In this document: positions 1 through 11,976 of the stretch, piece after piece
Layout: each line of letters opens with the position of its first letter
Position numbering within the stretch: position 1 is the stretch's first letter
DNA from: Strongylocentrotus droebachiensis
Taxonomy: Eukaryota > Echinodermata > Echinoidea > Camarodonta > Strongylocentrotidae
Reading direction: 5' to 3'
NCBI GenBank assembly: GCA_035222895.1
Contig: JAVYIG010006370.1
Span: forward strand, 55,082 to 119,081
DNA: 64,000 nucleotides
Notes under the pieces: generated by a model
What the model saw: only the letters and a program-made list of their open reading frames with translations
What the model was told of the DNA's origin: nothing
Databases searched by the model: none
Made by a program: the position numbers and the translations under genes

Positions 1-205
1 CTGAACAATAGGTATTACGTTCGGATCTAAGCCACTGGCTACATAGTACAGGAAGCCAGGCGCGTACGCAGGGGGGGGGGGGGGGGGTTTGGGGTGAAAC
101 CCCCGCCTCGAGTTTTTTTTATGTGTATGTTTTGTGTATGTTTTTAGTGAAAAAAACCCCCCCCCCCCTTTTGATTTTTTTTTCTTTTTTTTTCTTTTTT
201 TTTAT

Positions 206-237
<32 letters not shown>

Positions 238-848
238 CAATGGCTGACCTACAAAAGGTGACCTTACCCCCCCCCCCAACGGAACAAGATGTCAAATTTT
301 CAAATTTCGAGACCAAAAAAAAAATATGTCCGCTTACCCCCTCTTTCTCACTCTCTCTCTCTCTCCTTTTCTGTCACTATCTTTCCACTGCCCCCTTTAT
401 CTTTCTCGCCTCTCTTTCTTTCATTGTGTTCCACTCTTATCTTTTTTATTTTCTCTTTTCCTCTCCGTTTCAAAGCCTTTCTACTTCTCATTTCTATTTC
501 TTTCACTATGTTTCGCCCTTCTTTTCTTCCGTTAAAGTTTTTTTCGTTTTCCTTTTTTCTCTCTTGCAAAGTTTTTCTTCTTAATTATATTTATCGTGCC
601 ATTTCAACCCTCATTTTCTTTTTATATGTACCCTTCTCCTCGTAGCTATCTTTTTTCCTGTACTTTTCATCTATCATGTCTTCTTCTTTCTGACGTTTTC
701 CAACCTTGTCTCATGGTGCAGGTTAGTAGAAAGTGAGGAGGTTTATACACGAATATAAAGTACAGTAATTACCTGATGTAGGCAAGTGGTGTAAAAAGCA
801 ATTACTTGGTTTAAGCGAGTGGTGAAAGCAAGACACGATTAGCAGATT
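1..848. repeat. Low-complexity stretch: G run, C runs, T/A runs and a CT-rich tract
   Basis: Contains a 17-base G run (71-87) just after GGCGCGTACGCA, C runs near 160 and 270, T- and A-rich blocks at 175-232, and a pyrimidine-rich block at 330-700. The segment GGCGCGTACGCA plus G run resembles transposon ends seen elsewhere in the window (GGCG-ATC plus G run). Open frames here are low-complexity artefacts. I see no gene. Confidence 0.7.
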
Positions 849-1088
849 GTTGCAACTGGTCGAATCATCCTTCAAATGCCCTTATAACCATTATAACTAT
901 TTACACGATTACACGATTCAGAGAGACAGTCTTCAATCGTGTAAATTTACACGATTACACAGTTACACGTTTGTTGCATCTGGTCGAATCATCCCACCAA
1001 TGCACTTTATTATTTACACGATTACACGATTCAGAGCGACAATCTTCAATCGTGTAAATCTACACGATTACACAGTTACACGATTCAG
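849..1088. repeat. Two tandem copies of a ~120-bp unit with internal inverted repeats
   Basis: Copy 1 (about 849-969) and copy 2 (about 970-1088) share TGCA-CTGGTCGAATCATCC, ACACGATTACACGATTCAGA and CTTCAATCGTGTAAAT. Each unit holds ACACGATT-type and AATCGTGT-type arms that can pair, so each can form a hairpin. More ATCGTGTAA motifs trail to about 1135. Confidence 0.8.
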
Positions 1089-1154
1089 GTGAATCGTGTA
1101 AACCGTGTAATCCAAAAAATATACCGTGTAATCGTGTTTCGGAGATTTTCGGCG

Positions 1155-1460
1155 TGTACTGTAGTGGTAGTTGTGATGAAGATGGTGGTGCTGGTAGTTA
1201 TGGTGATAAAGATGATGATAATGGTAGTTGTGAATTGTGATGATGACGATGATGATGATGATGTTAGTTGTGATGGTGGTGATAATGATGATGATAATGA
1301 TGATGATGGTAGTTCTGGTGATGATGATAATAGTAGTTGTGAATTGTGTTGATGACGATGATGATGATGTTAGTTGTGATGGTGGTGATAATGATGATAG
1401 TTTTGATGATGGTGATAATGATGATGATGGTAGTTATGGTGATAATGATGATGGTACTTG
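1155..1460. repeat. GAT/GGT trinucleotide-derived array (first block)
   Basis: Imperfect GATGATGAT, GGTGAT and GTAGTTGTGAT repeats. The open frames through it (Asp/Met/Val rich) come from stop-poor trinucleotides. The block lies in the presumed intron of the + strand gene. Confidence 0.85.
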
Positions 1461-1711
1461 GGCCTAAAAAAGATGTTGTATTGCCCTTTGTGAACTGACC
1501 CAAAATCTTGAAATCTACGGTCGATGTTAACCAACAACTAAAAAAAAACATTTTTTTAGAGAAAAAAAATATTAAAGCATTCAAAACTGAGAAATATCAG
1601 CCCAAAGAGGGAGAAAAAGTTTCTTTAAAGTTTAAAAAAAAAAAATTCTGATCAACCAACCCATGATGTGGCACCTCAAAGGTAATACAACATTTTTTTT
1701 TAATAGGCCTT

Positions 1712-2135
1712 ATGGTGATAAAAATTATGATGGTAGTTATGGTGATAATGATGATGTGGGTAGTCATGATGATGATGATGGTGTTGGTGGTGGTGGCGAT
1801 GGTGATAATTATGATGATGATGGTAGTTATGGTGATGATGATGATGCTGGTAGTTATGGTGATAACGATGATGCTGAAGATGATGGTAGTTATGGTGATA
1901 ATAATGATGATGGTTATGGTGATGATGATGATGGTAGTTATGGTGATAATAATGATGATGGTTATGGTGATAATGATGATGATGGTAGTTATGGTGATAA
2001 TAATGATGATGGTTATGGTGATAATGATAATGATGATGGTAGTTATGGTGATAATAATGATGATGGTTATGGTGATAATGATAATGATGATGGTAGTTAT
2101 GGTGATAATGATGATGATGGTAGGATAATGGTAGA
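1712..2135. repeat. GAT/GGT-derived minisatellite (second block) with higher-order 42-48-bp units
   Basis: Repeats of GATGATGGTAGTTATGGTGA and GATGATGGTTATGGTGATAA alternate as larger units, best preserved at 1880-2110. One + strand frame across it (1663-2268) would encode Ser-Tyr-Gly-Asp-Asn-Asp repeats, but it lacks splice support to the 2368 exon and is read as repeat-driven. Confidence 0.85.
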
Positions 2136-2367
2136 TATGGTAGTTTTGGTGATGATAATGGTGATGTGTCTGTCTTGTTGGTGTGACTGGAGTATTAATA
2201 CAGAATGGAAATATTTTTATTCATTTAAATTCTTAATTATGACTGAAATTGAAATATTTGTAGTGTAATTTTGAAATTATGTATGTTATTTTGTAAACAA
2301 TGAGACTTTGTCAGGATGTATTCCTTTGTTTCATTGTTACTTTGTTATTCATGTGTTTCCTTTGCAG

Positions 2368-2461
2368 GAAAAATGGACCTAAGAAACAGATGGAGTTACT
2401 GAGAGAGAGGCACAACGCAAACCAAATGAAGCTTGCCAAACAATTGGAAGGAGAAACATGA
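2368..2461 (+). CDS. Last coding exon of an unidentified gene (C-terminal basic, probably helical tail)
   Basis: After an acceptor (gtttcctttgcag, AG at 2366-2367) the only open frame encodes 30 residues and TGA at 2459-2461: KNGPKKQMELLRERHNANQM, then KLAKQLEGET. The other two frames stop within 12 codons. The composition (Lys, Arg, Glu, Leu, Gln) suggests a helix or coiled-coil end. I do not recognise the family. A canonical acceptor, an open frame ending in a stop and an AT-rich stretch with AATAAA downstream support a real terminal exon. The rest of the gene lies left of the window or in short exons I could not find; the upstream intron is full of GAT-type repeats. Confidence 0.6.
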
Positions 2462-3300
2462 TATGCATTTTACTTTTAGAGCATGGCATTTGACAAGATC
2501 TGAATGAAGGTTTTGTCAACTCTATTAAGGTCATATTTAAACAGTTTGACTTAATGCCAGGTTTTTTACCTGTGCTTTTACTGTACTGTCATAACTAAAA
2601 TTTGAAAATTTAAATGCTTTTAATTAAATTCTGTCAGAAATTTTAGAATCATGTATCAAAATCACTTTCTGACATTTAATAATGATTCTTTTTTCTATCA
2701 AAACTTTCCTTTGAAATACAAGAGTTTCGTATCAAAGGTTTTGAAAATTACAATTCATTATTTGGTGATTGAGATTGAGTGTAGTCCTGGAAAATAATCA
2801 ATTAAAAAAAAATTTAAGCAGAGAGTGTATTTTATACTAGTGGCAATGTGGCATCCCAAACAATTGGGCTGTTTGTAACTTCATACATAATATACATGAA
2901 TATCTTAATCCTTTTCACTGCTGAGAAAATAATAAAAGATGGTCCCTTTGATGTGCAATGTAGGGAATATAAGATAAGGAAATGGGAAGTAGCAATGACA
3001 ATAAGTACCAGAAGGAAGTATTTTTGATAATTGTATACTTAAAAGCTTATATTGTTTTGTTGTATGATGAACTTTTTTAATACGAGGTAGTTAATGGCAA
3101 GAAAGAAAGAGCTTCAGACGGACACTTTTACATTGATTTTTTGTTATAATGAATTTGAGAGGAAACATGGATATTTGACACTGCAACAACTGTTCCTTGG
3201 TAATTTACGTCACTAACTGTATTGAACTTAACCCAATATGTAATAGCAACCCTATACTTATAACAAAATAAACTCCGGAGCAATTTTGGACCACCAAAAT
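2462..3300 (+). other. Probable 3'UTR of the gene ending at 2461
   Basis: AT-rich sequence with no sizeable frame directly after the stop. AATAAA hexamers at 2931-2936 and 3267-3272 are candidate poly(A) signals. The true cleavage site cannot be read from sequence alone. Confidence 0.4.
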
Positions 3301-3780
3301 TATGCATCCTGAACTGCTTCAGGGAAATAATACAAGAATTGTGGGGTAAAATAGTAATAATAGGTAAAAATAGTTATTTTGGAAGCTCTTACTTTATATT
3401 TTGGTGAAGCACAAAGGTATGCATTGTAATATTGTGCTAAACATTATGTATCATACATGTATATAAGAGTATTAAAAATTCATCAACATAAAACACTTGC
3501 TAAGTTTTCTGTTATTATGATTTATATTGACGTTAAACATATGTTTAATTCTTTCCTATTCCTTTTATATGCTGTCTTTTATTCATTTGTCACTTTAACA
3601 AATTTGTTAAATTTGTCATTTACAAACCTAACCCTAACCCTATCCATCAGTATAACCAGTAGAAACAAAAAGTTATGCAAATCCATCATTGATCATACTT
3701 GTTGTTGGTATTATTGAAAAGCATGTTTATTCCCATTTAGAATGATGCCCTATTTGTAATGTAATGCAGTACGCCTAAAT

Positions 3781-3900
3781 GTGGGGCAAAGTCAAAATGT
3801 TGCAAAATAATGTACATTGTCAACATCATTCCATCCTCCAAACAAATGAAAACACTTGACAATAATAAATCAATTTTGCAACATTTTGACGTTGGCCCCA
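3781..3900. repeat. Inverted repeat, 28-bp arms
   Basis: Arm 3781-3808 (GTGGGGCAAAGTCAAAATGT, then TGCAAAAT) pairs with 3873-3900 on the other strand with one single-base gap and two mismatches. The arms enclose a 64-bp loop. It is probably the core of a small foldback element; flanking duplications were not found. Confidence 0.7.
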
Positions 3901-4403
3901 TATCCATTTCATGATTACATAATCATTAAAAATGAAGAATTGTAAATGGGAATGAAAAGGCTTTTCAATGATACCAATGGCAAGTATGATAACATAGTAA
4001 CAAGAGATCAATGTCCAAATTCGAATTGCAGAACATTTTGAGGAAGTAAACCCAAATCCTAACATTGATTAATGCAGTGGTACATTGTACAACGATAACA
4101 AAAATGACGTCACAATACTCAACATTGCAGTAGTAACAAACAATTTATTAAAACTCTTGGCAAAATTAATTCACACTTCTACTCTGTCGCATATGGACAA
4201 ATGCAAATACTTTGTTATATGTACATTATAAACAGTAAACATGTATTCTAATGCTCATTACAGTAATTCAGAAGGGTGAAGATGACTTGGATCAATAAAA
4301 CGATAGATACATTTATTTAAAAGATGAATACAAGCACAAGCTTTAAAAAAAAAACTATACGAAACTAGGACACCTACTCCCTAGAGACAATTGCCCCCAA
4401 ACT

Positions 4404-4442
4404 AACTACCCCCTAGGACGTCGATGTCCTAGTGGGGTAGTT
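4404..4442. repeat. Compact hairpin
   Basis: AACTACCCCCTAGGAC, then GTCGAT, then GTCCTAGTGGGGTAGTT: a 16-bp stem with one bulged base and a 6-base loop. Function unknown. Confidence 0.75.
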
Positions 4443-7400
4443 ATCCGGAATTATGTGTCAATAACTCGAAAGTTATAAAGAGTCGAGCATGAGGTTTTTA
4501 CATTGTATAGTAAAAGGATGTCGATTTCATTTAGATTATTATTTGAATGCTATTCTTAAAATTATGTTTTGTATAATTAGATTTTCACACATAAATAGAG
4601 TATCAAAAGTCGGCAGAACACAATTATCATTGTGCATGGCATCAAACGTTCCAGAGCACAATTTTTAACCGGGGGTCCTTCGAATTAGAAATATCACGTG
4701 CGAGGCACACGGATTCACAACATTTTTTAAAGAATAGTATTCCAGCATTTACTAAAGGTAAATGTTGACTTCTTTCAACTTTATACCTCGTATATGTTAT
4801 ATGAATTAAGACGGCTCTATTCACGAACCGCAAGTGGAAAACTTGTGCTAACAGTCACAAGTATTTTACCTCATATTTCTCTATCCTGATAACATTATTT
4901 GTGGACTTTGGAGAAGATTATTGATAGGATTTCACATATCAACACGCAACTCTCTCTCTCTAGTTTTATTACATGGAAATTAAGTGGTCCATGAAATATA
5001 GCTAGTAACAATTTCCATGATCATGCATTATTGTCCTACATTAATCCTGATCACCCCTCTTATATAGTAAAAGATGGTATTTTGATGTATAGCATATACT
5101 GTATATAGCGTGTACTGTATTCACACTACATGAGAAACTATTCAAATTTAAACACATATTGCCGCCTATACAACCCCAAAATACCTTGGAAGATATTTGT
5201 CAATCTGCTTGGGGTTTCTCTTTCTCGATAACAAGCGAGACATTTGTATAAAATGACAGCAACAACACAGACAGCCCTGCCCCCTCAAAAAATCTTCCAG
5301 AATTTAGAATGCTGGCACCATTCCATTTTTTGTTAAACTTCCACAAATGTTTTCCAGCCCAAAGTATTTGGTCCTTCAATCCGCATCTTCTCTTTAAATT
5401 AAGACAACACATTTGTACAAAACTGCATTTTGGTCTAGAAACCTACGTAAGTACTTTTGAAAGAATGTTGCCTCTATATAAGGGGGGAAATTTGACATGC
5501 AAATTATGTACACTTAAAAATTCCAGTTGTCCTAATGCTAATCGAAATTGCAAACGGTGAATCTTAGATCAGAACATTGGTCTTAAAGACAAAGCAAGTA
5601 TTTTGAAATGCACCTAATCCATACAGCAGGCTAACACATAGCTGCTGCATTTAGTTCATGATAATTTTCCACAATAGTTTCAAAACAAGCTTACAAGATT
5701 CAAAGCACAATATATTCACAACAACATGAATAATAAGGTCGAACGTTAATGGGCACTATTTACAAGAATAATATATTGCTGTTGAAAATCGTCATCATTC
5801 GAAAGCATTAACGTTGCTGCGCACTAGTTCGTGGCCATTCTCATACAATTATATTCCTTCTATTCCAATTTCCCTAACGATAAATCTCCAACTCTATTTT
5901 AGTAAGAGAGAAAAAATCTCGCGCAAATGTGCAACCATCCTATAATTTTTTTCTTCAACTGGACTTACAAATTACATCGAGGAATAAGTGAGATTATTAA
6001 GCCGAATCATTTTGATCGAAACAGCATGACATTCCAAAGAAAATTTCTCTAAACATTTCATCCATCATTACACATAACGATCTGTATTATTCATAGCAAA
6101 AAAAGGGTAATTTATCGAGCAGATTTCAAACATAATGATGCATATTTATGACGAAAACATTAGTCAAAGTCAAGAAAAATCCAGTTGAAACTCACGAAAA
6201 TATATAAAACTTGTGCACGAATTAAAACATGATGTGTAAGTTCTTCGTCAAAGTCAATTAGAGTGAGGAGATCAAAGCAAAATTACCGCACACAAGTCAT
6301 CAGAACATCTGCAAAGGCAATCGCCCTTCATTTCATACTGCTAATGGCATTAAGTTACAAACGTTCATTCTTTGGGTTACAAATTGTACATCATCATGCA
6401 AATAAAATACTTCCATTTCATTCAAAAGGCAAGGCATGATATCGGGTGAGGTCATGACCCTGACTTCTTACTAACTAGTGTTGGGAATCTTCCTAAATCC
6501 AATTGAAAATCCTCGTCAAACGAAAATTTGCATTAAGATGCCAGTTTCAGAAGATTTTCTATTTCAAGTGAAACGAATGAATTAAAAACAAAAAAATATT
6601 CATAAATGCTATTTCTACTAGTACATACCAACAAATGGATTACATTCCTTTCCCCGTATGTTTGTTTTGTAAAATATCCATGACCTTCTATAATCTTTTC
6701 TGCTTATGTGACACTTTGAAATGATGTTCGCAAGCCTATACCTCACAAATGTCAGTCAATCTGCTCATCGACTGCACTGGGATGAACCCAAAAGATTTTT
6801 TTTTTTTTTTTTTAAATCGGTTTGTAAACAAATCTCGATCAAAAAAAACATTCACAGGAACATCTCTAAAAAAAACGAAAACTGTTGCTCCTTTAAAATT
6901 ATCTCCGTAAGACTTCAAAGATGCAACTTTAAAGAATAACTTCATTCTAAAAACAATTTTATTTGGTCGAACAGGGAATAAAAAATGATTAAAACCAAAA
7001 CGGGATTCCCCGTGCAGCACAGGAAATTCATGCTACATAAAATTTGACCCTTTTCATTCTGGTTCATTGCTGCGATAGAATTCGCTCATGGTCACTGGTA
7101 GAAAGAATCAAACTTAGCTTGTAGCTCGCTCGGATACGACGTCATGACAACAAGATATCTTCATATATCATCGCAGAGGAACAGATAGACGGAGGAATGG
7201 GAAGAGGGGGAAAAATAGAATGGGAAATATCAAAGAAAAAAGAACAAGAGAGCTGGAGAAAGAGAGAGCTGAAGAAAGAGAGAGGAAAGGAGCTGATAAT
7301 AAGATAGCGGTTTGATATTACTTTAGAGAAGAAAAAATACGTAAAAGAAATCAGAAAAGAATCTGTTAGGAAAGAAGTGAAAAAGGTTGATAAAATATCG

Positions 7401-8609
7401 AAATACAATGTGACATCGACTTACATGAATGTTTTTAGAATAAGATAAATTAAATGATAAGGTTCTGAAAATCATATATTGGTGAGGAGCACGTAATAAT
7501 TGTAAAATCGAAGTAAACACTGGCGAATATAATCCAGCATATTCACAGAATAAGAGCAGAAAGTTTCGATTCTAAGTGGGAGAACCTCCCTTTTTTAAAC
7601 ATGGATTTTGTTTTCCTTCTCCCCCGCCTCCGATGTGAAAAAGTCAGTGGCATGCAGACAAGCCCATCTCCGAGATGATTGATGCCCAAGCGATCCCGTC
7701 AAAGATGCCAGCATCGGATGTGATGAGTCACATAGGAGCAGCGGAGAGAGGACTCAAGTATGGCGATGCCATTAAATAATCCTTAGCATCAGCCGAAGTA
7801 GGCGGCAACATCATTTCATCAGCGGTATTATCAAATTAACAGTTTTTTGAAGACCATCCTCTTCGCAGACGATCCTGTTTGCTTTGTCCGAATCCAACGC
7901 TTGTGTACTTCCTCGAATGGTCCACTCTGCATATTACGATCAATAATTTCTTTTCAAGTTTTCTTCTATTTGGTTCCTTCGAGTCGAAGAAAGATCTATA
8001 GTGCCAAATAGCTTTCATCGAGACCTCTCCCTACCCTTTTTTTTCTCTCCATGATCACACATTTCCATCATGATAATATTGCTTTGAAGCGATTGACGGG
8101 AGGAAATTTCTATCCACTGACTCTCTTGTCAAGTTTAAAAAGATGAATCAGTTTCTTCCACGCTGGGAGTTCATTCTCCGATTTACAATTGGTCACAAAA
8201 CAACTCTTCCCTTTTCATCCGCTTTATGTCAAATACATACAAACATAAACAATAGTGCAAGTCCATTTAGAGATGAGAAACATATCGTCTCTAAAACGGA
8301 GCACTCGCACAAGAAGAGAATGTCGACAAGACCAGGTCGGCCTTTAATTGAAATCTCGACGCTCGATCTGAAGTTTTCGTCATCATGCATGCATCACGCT
8401 GCACAAGTCACAACATTTTAATTCAGAAGTCGAATCCTCGGATACCACATTGTCTCTATTTTCTGATATGACATCATAGCATAGAGTTTGTTTTAGTTTT
8501 GCTTTGTTTTAAATAGGAAACATTGGACAGAGCTGTTTCACATGCCGGGCATTTCATTGGCTGAAGATGACGTACATTGTATAGACTGGAATCAACCCGC
8601 GCTCGGCCA

Positions 8610-8626
8610 TCAAGTCAGTCTGTCAA
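8610..8626 (-). CDS. SMOC: SMOC candidate terminal exon 13 with stop codon
   Basis: A very strong pyrimidine tract (8627-8655 on the - strand, ending ttcccccag) is followed in the required phase by five codons (IDRLT) and TGA at 8612-8610. This is the best phase-compatible terminal acceptor I found below 9900, but so short an exon cannot be proven by eye. Other weak acceptors exist, for example near 8733, which would give a stop after two residues. The 3'UTR would extend towards lower coordinates. Confidence 0.45.
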
Positions 8627-11064
8627 CTGGGGGAAGATGAAGAAGAAAAAAAGTAACATGAAAGTATTTCAAGAATGTTTGCGTATACATCCGTGAGGAA
8701 AAGGGTTGTTACAACATTTCATTTACTTAGCTACATGGGGATAAAATGGAATATTACTAACGATAGGATGAGAGAAACATGAGTTGTATTAAAGGTCAAA
8801 TGTAATCCATGATTAGTTTCATTCTATGTTCGCGTGTGTTGTGAGTTGAGATAACTCGTTTGATTAGAATTATTGAAACTAATCTAGATATTCATGTTGA
8901 TAATGCAAAAAAAAATCACTTAATAATTTGCTTTTTATTAAAGATGGATGTGTCATAAACGCTATAAATAATCGTCTTTATGATCCCTGGGAGCATGTAA
9001 ATGGGGGGGGGGGGGACAACATTAAATAAATGAATACGCGATGCTTAATGATAATTGAAAATGAAGTATCAATCCCTACCACTGTACTTTTTTAGGAAGA
9101 CATTAATCTAAATTTGCCACTCACATTTTATAATACGTCTCTTTCCTATCCCACCCCCCCCCCCCCCCCCCCTCTCTCTCTCTCTATCTTTGAAGTTCAT
9201 TGACTTGCCCTTGAACCCACGGTCATCCATTCCAAGAATTTTTCGTAGCTTGTAAGAAATATTTCAGACATATGTGGAAATGTGATATTCCGTGTCATCA
9301 TAATACCAATGATAGATCGAGTGACATACCGTAGCGGCAAGAACCATATGGAATGGTATGCGCACGGGTCCAACGATGATGAAACGAGGTTCAAGTAGGA
9401 CAAAAACGATTCAGTATGTCTTTAATCGTCATTATCAACATACAACGACTGTAGAATGACGGAGTGATCTATAGAGCCTTGTAAACTTCGGCTCGTATTC
9501 ATAACAGAGGATGGTGTTAAGATTCTGGTTTAACTTTGGCAACTGATTTATTAAGTGCTGAGCATCAGACAACCTCTTCATTCTGAACAAATTACTGATT
9601 ATTTTGTGGTAACAAAATGACTATATGAAATGAAAATGAAAAACTTGATTACGTAGTGGCATTTTTGTCTCATTTATTAAAATACAAAATTGTGATAATT
9701 TTAGGGGATCAAGTCAACACTTGGCACTTCATAAATCAGTGAGTAACTCTACCCATTTCATTTGGGGTTTAAACCTGTACTAAAGTTATTTTCTTAATAA
9801 CTACGCCCTTATGAATACGGGATTTTATGAATTGAACTTTGACTTGACATGATTTACAATTGACAGATTTAGAACAAACATAACTTTCAAAATACTTACT
9901 AAATGGATTTCGCCCTCTTCTTGGAGGTGCTTCGGTTGCAGCCGCTAAAAGAAACAAACAAACGAGCAAATTGAGTTAAAATCATCAAGTAACTTCATTC
10001 TCAACCAAATAAAGAAACATCTCAACATTGCTTAGAGTTCTATGTTTTAAAGACGTTGATGTTTTATCAATAATTCAACATCAACAAGTTCATGGTAAAA
10101 ATTACGGGCTTAAGGCGATTACAATCATGTCATTATTTTTAGATGAAATTTCCACTGCACTTCCATTAGCATTTATCTTGTGCTGCAGTATATTGTTCGG
10201 GTTGCACCGATGGAAATTTAAATTGTTAAAAGTATTGATCAGCTTGAATTGTCGTTTTGCTAAATGCCGAGCTAAACCTACGTACACACCGTTTTTTTAA
10301 TAACATTCATAAGTTAGTATATTACCCATATATTATGTAACAAAAAGAGGAAATAGTGCTTAGAGAATAATATGAGTGTTTATTTCATTTTCGACTGTAC
10401 TTCATTTATTTGCCCATGCACATTTGACTTGGATAAATTGCTGCTCACATAAATATCTCATACAAAGTTTCTTTAAAAATAGAACATAAATAAGATAAAC
10501 AAAATACACGAAAAATCATAATTTGTATATACTTTATAGATCGACACATTTTGGTTATTGGTTTGTTCTTTTCCTTCTGCAGTATTCGTTTCAAAATTAA
10601 ACACAAAATGACACTCACCTGGTGTAATATCAAAACAGTGTAGCCACTCTTTGAGTGCTAGTCTCGAATCTTGATTAGCATCACAAAAGTCTAAGAAGTT
10701 ATTCCGACATTTCTTGCTCGATTTAATCAGATCTATTTCGGTTGCGAATGACGCCGTTTCCTTGGCTTCCAGGTAATTGTTACCATTTCTATCCAGCTGC
10801 CCAAACTTCCAAACTATCGATTCGTCTTCATGGTTGGGACTAAGATCCTCTGCGGCTTGCCTGGGATTTCATAAAAAAGATGACAATTGTTTTAAAAATT
10901 GGTAATATACTTATTACAGTTATTGGCATAGTTGGTTTAATAAAATGACTTGTTATTGGAGTGTAACTTATTGCTTATTTGGTACAGATAAGAAAGGTGT
11001 TAATGTTAATTACTTATTTAAAAAAAAAAGTTTTTCATTCATTTTTATTTTATCATTACTATTT

Positions 11065-11117
<53 letters not shown>

Positions 11118-11941
11118 TTTTTTTTGGGGGGGGGGGGGTTTAAATTCAAAGCTTAAAATTGCACACTGGACATGATATATGTTATTATTATATACATAAA
11201 AAATGAACAGCATGGAAGATCCCAAACACAAATTTCGTCACATTCTTTACCTATACCTGTAATATTTCCTATCTCTAGATATCTCTGTAGCACCAAATTG
11301 AACATCGCTCATAACATGTGCTTTCAAAAATGTGAAGTTGATTTAAGCAAAGACAAACTGTGCCTGACTCAAAGGCTTTCTATCTAAAATCATTTTCAAC
11401 CAAAAATTCTGATCATTATGACAATCATAATATTATATTGGGCCATGACCCTATATTAGCATGAAATTCAGAGAGAATTCTTGACGAAATTCGATTACGT
11501 TCAGCATACGACCGCCTGACAATGTTCATGTGCTTTCACTTCTTTATTTCTACAGTACAGAACTTACCATCGTGAGTGTGCGTTATTGGTTATCATTTAT
11601 GACAAATTTTTAAAGTCAATAAAGGCTTTAAAGCTCCCAATCCATTCATGATATTCCATCCATGATATTCCATCATGATATACAGAAAAGCATGACAAAT
11701 ATGATGCACCTGTCTCTTTTCTTTACACAAAATCATAGTCATATCCTAAAACTCTAATTGCAAATAAAACGGAAAGTTACAAGTGTTGTTTTTCTTCAGT
11801 TTTGAATAGAGACTGAGTGAAATATTGCTATTATGAACATAATGGCCGTTTTAAATTGTCATCATAAGAAGATGTAATTGTGTTTCATAATGGAAATGTA
11901 TTACACCTGGAATTGAATTATCATTAATGACAAAGAAAGGA

Positions 11942-11976
<35 letters not shown>

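Larger units (their letters stand above)
3301..8609. other. Intergenic DNA between converging genes plus probable SMOC 3'UTR
   Basis: No exon is supported. The part nearest 8600 is expected to hold the SMOC 3'UTR on the - strand, but several TTTATT hexamers (AATAAA on the - strand, for example 6958-6963) prevent choosing a poly(A) site. It contains the hairpins at 3781-3900 and 4404-4442, a 16-bp telomere-like CCCTAA stretch (3627-3642) and a purine-rich block (7185-7400). Confidence 0.6.

Noticed and set aside
1663..2268. 201-codon frame of SYGDN-type acidic repeats on the + strand
   Set aside because: It is a by-product of stop-poor GAT/GGT trinucleotides; it ends in its own stop and has no splice link to the 2368 exon. 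Kept only as a repeat.
3627..3642. Telomere-like CCTAACCCTAACCCTA
   Set aside because: Fewer than three repeat units, easily by chance or as interstitial repeat; not evidence of a chromosome end.
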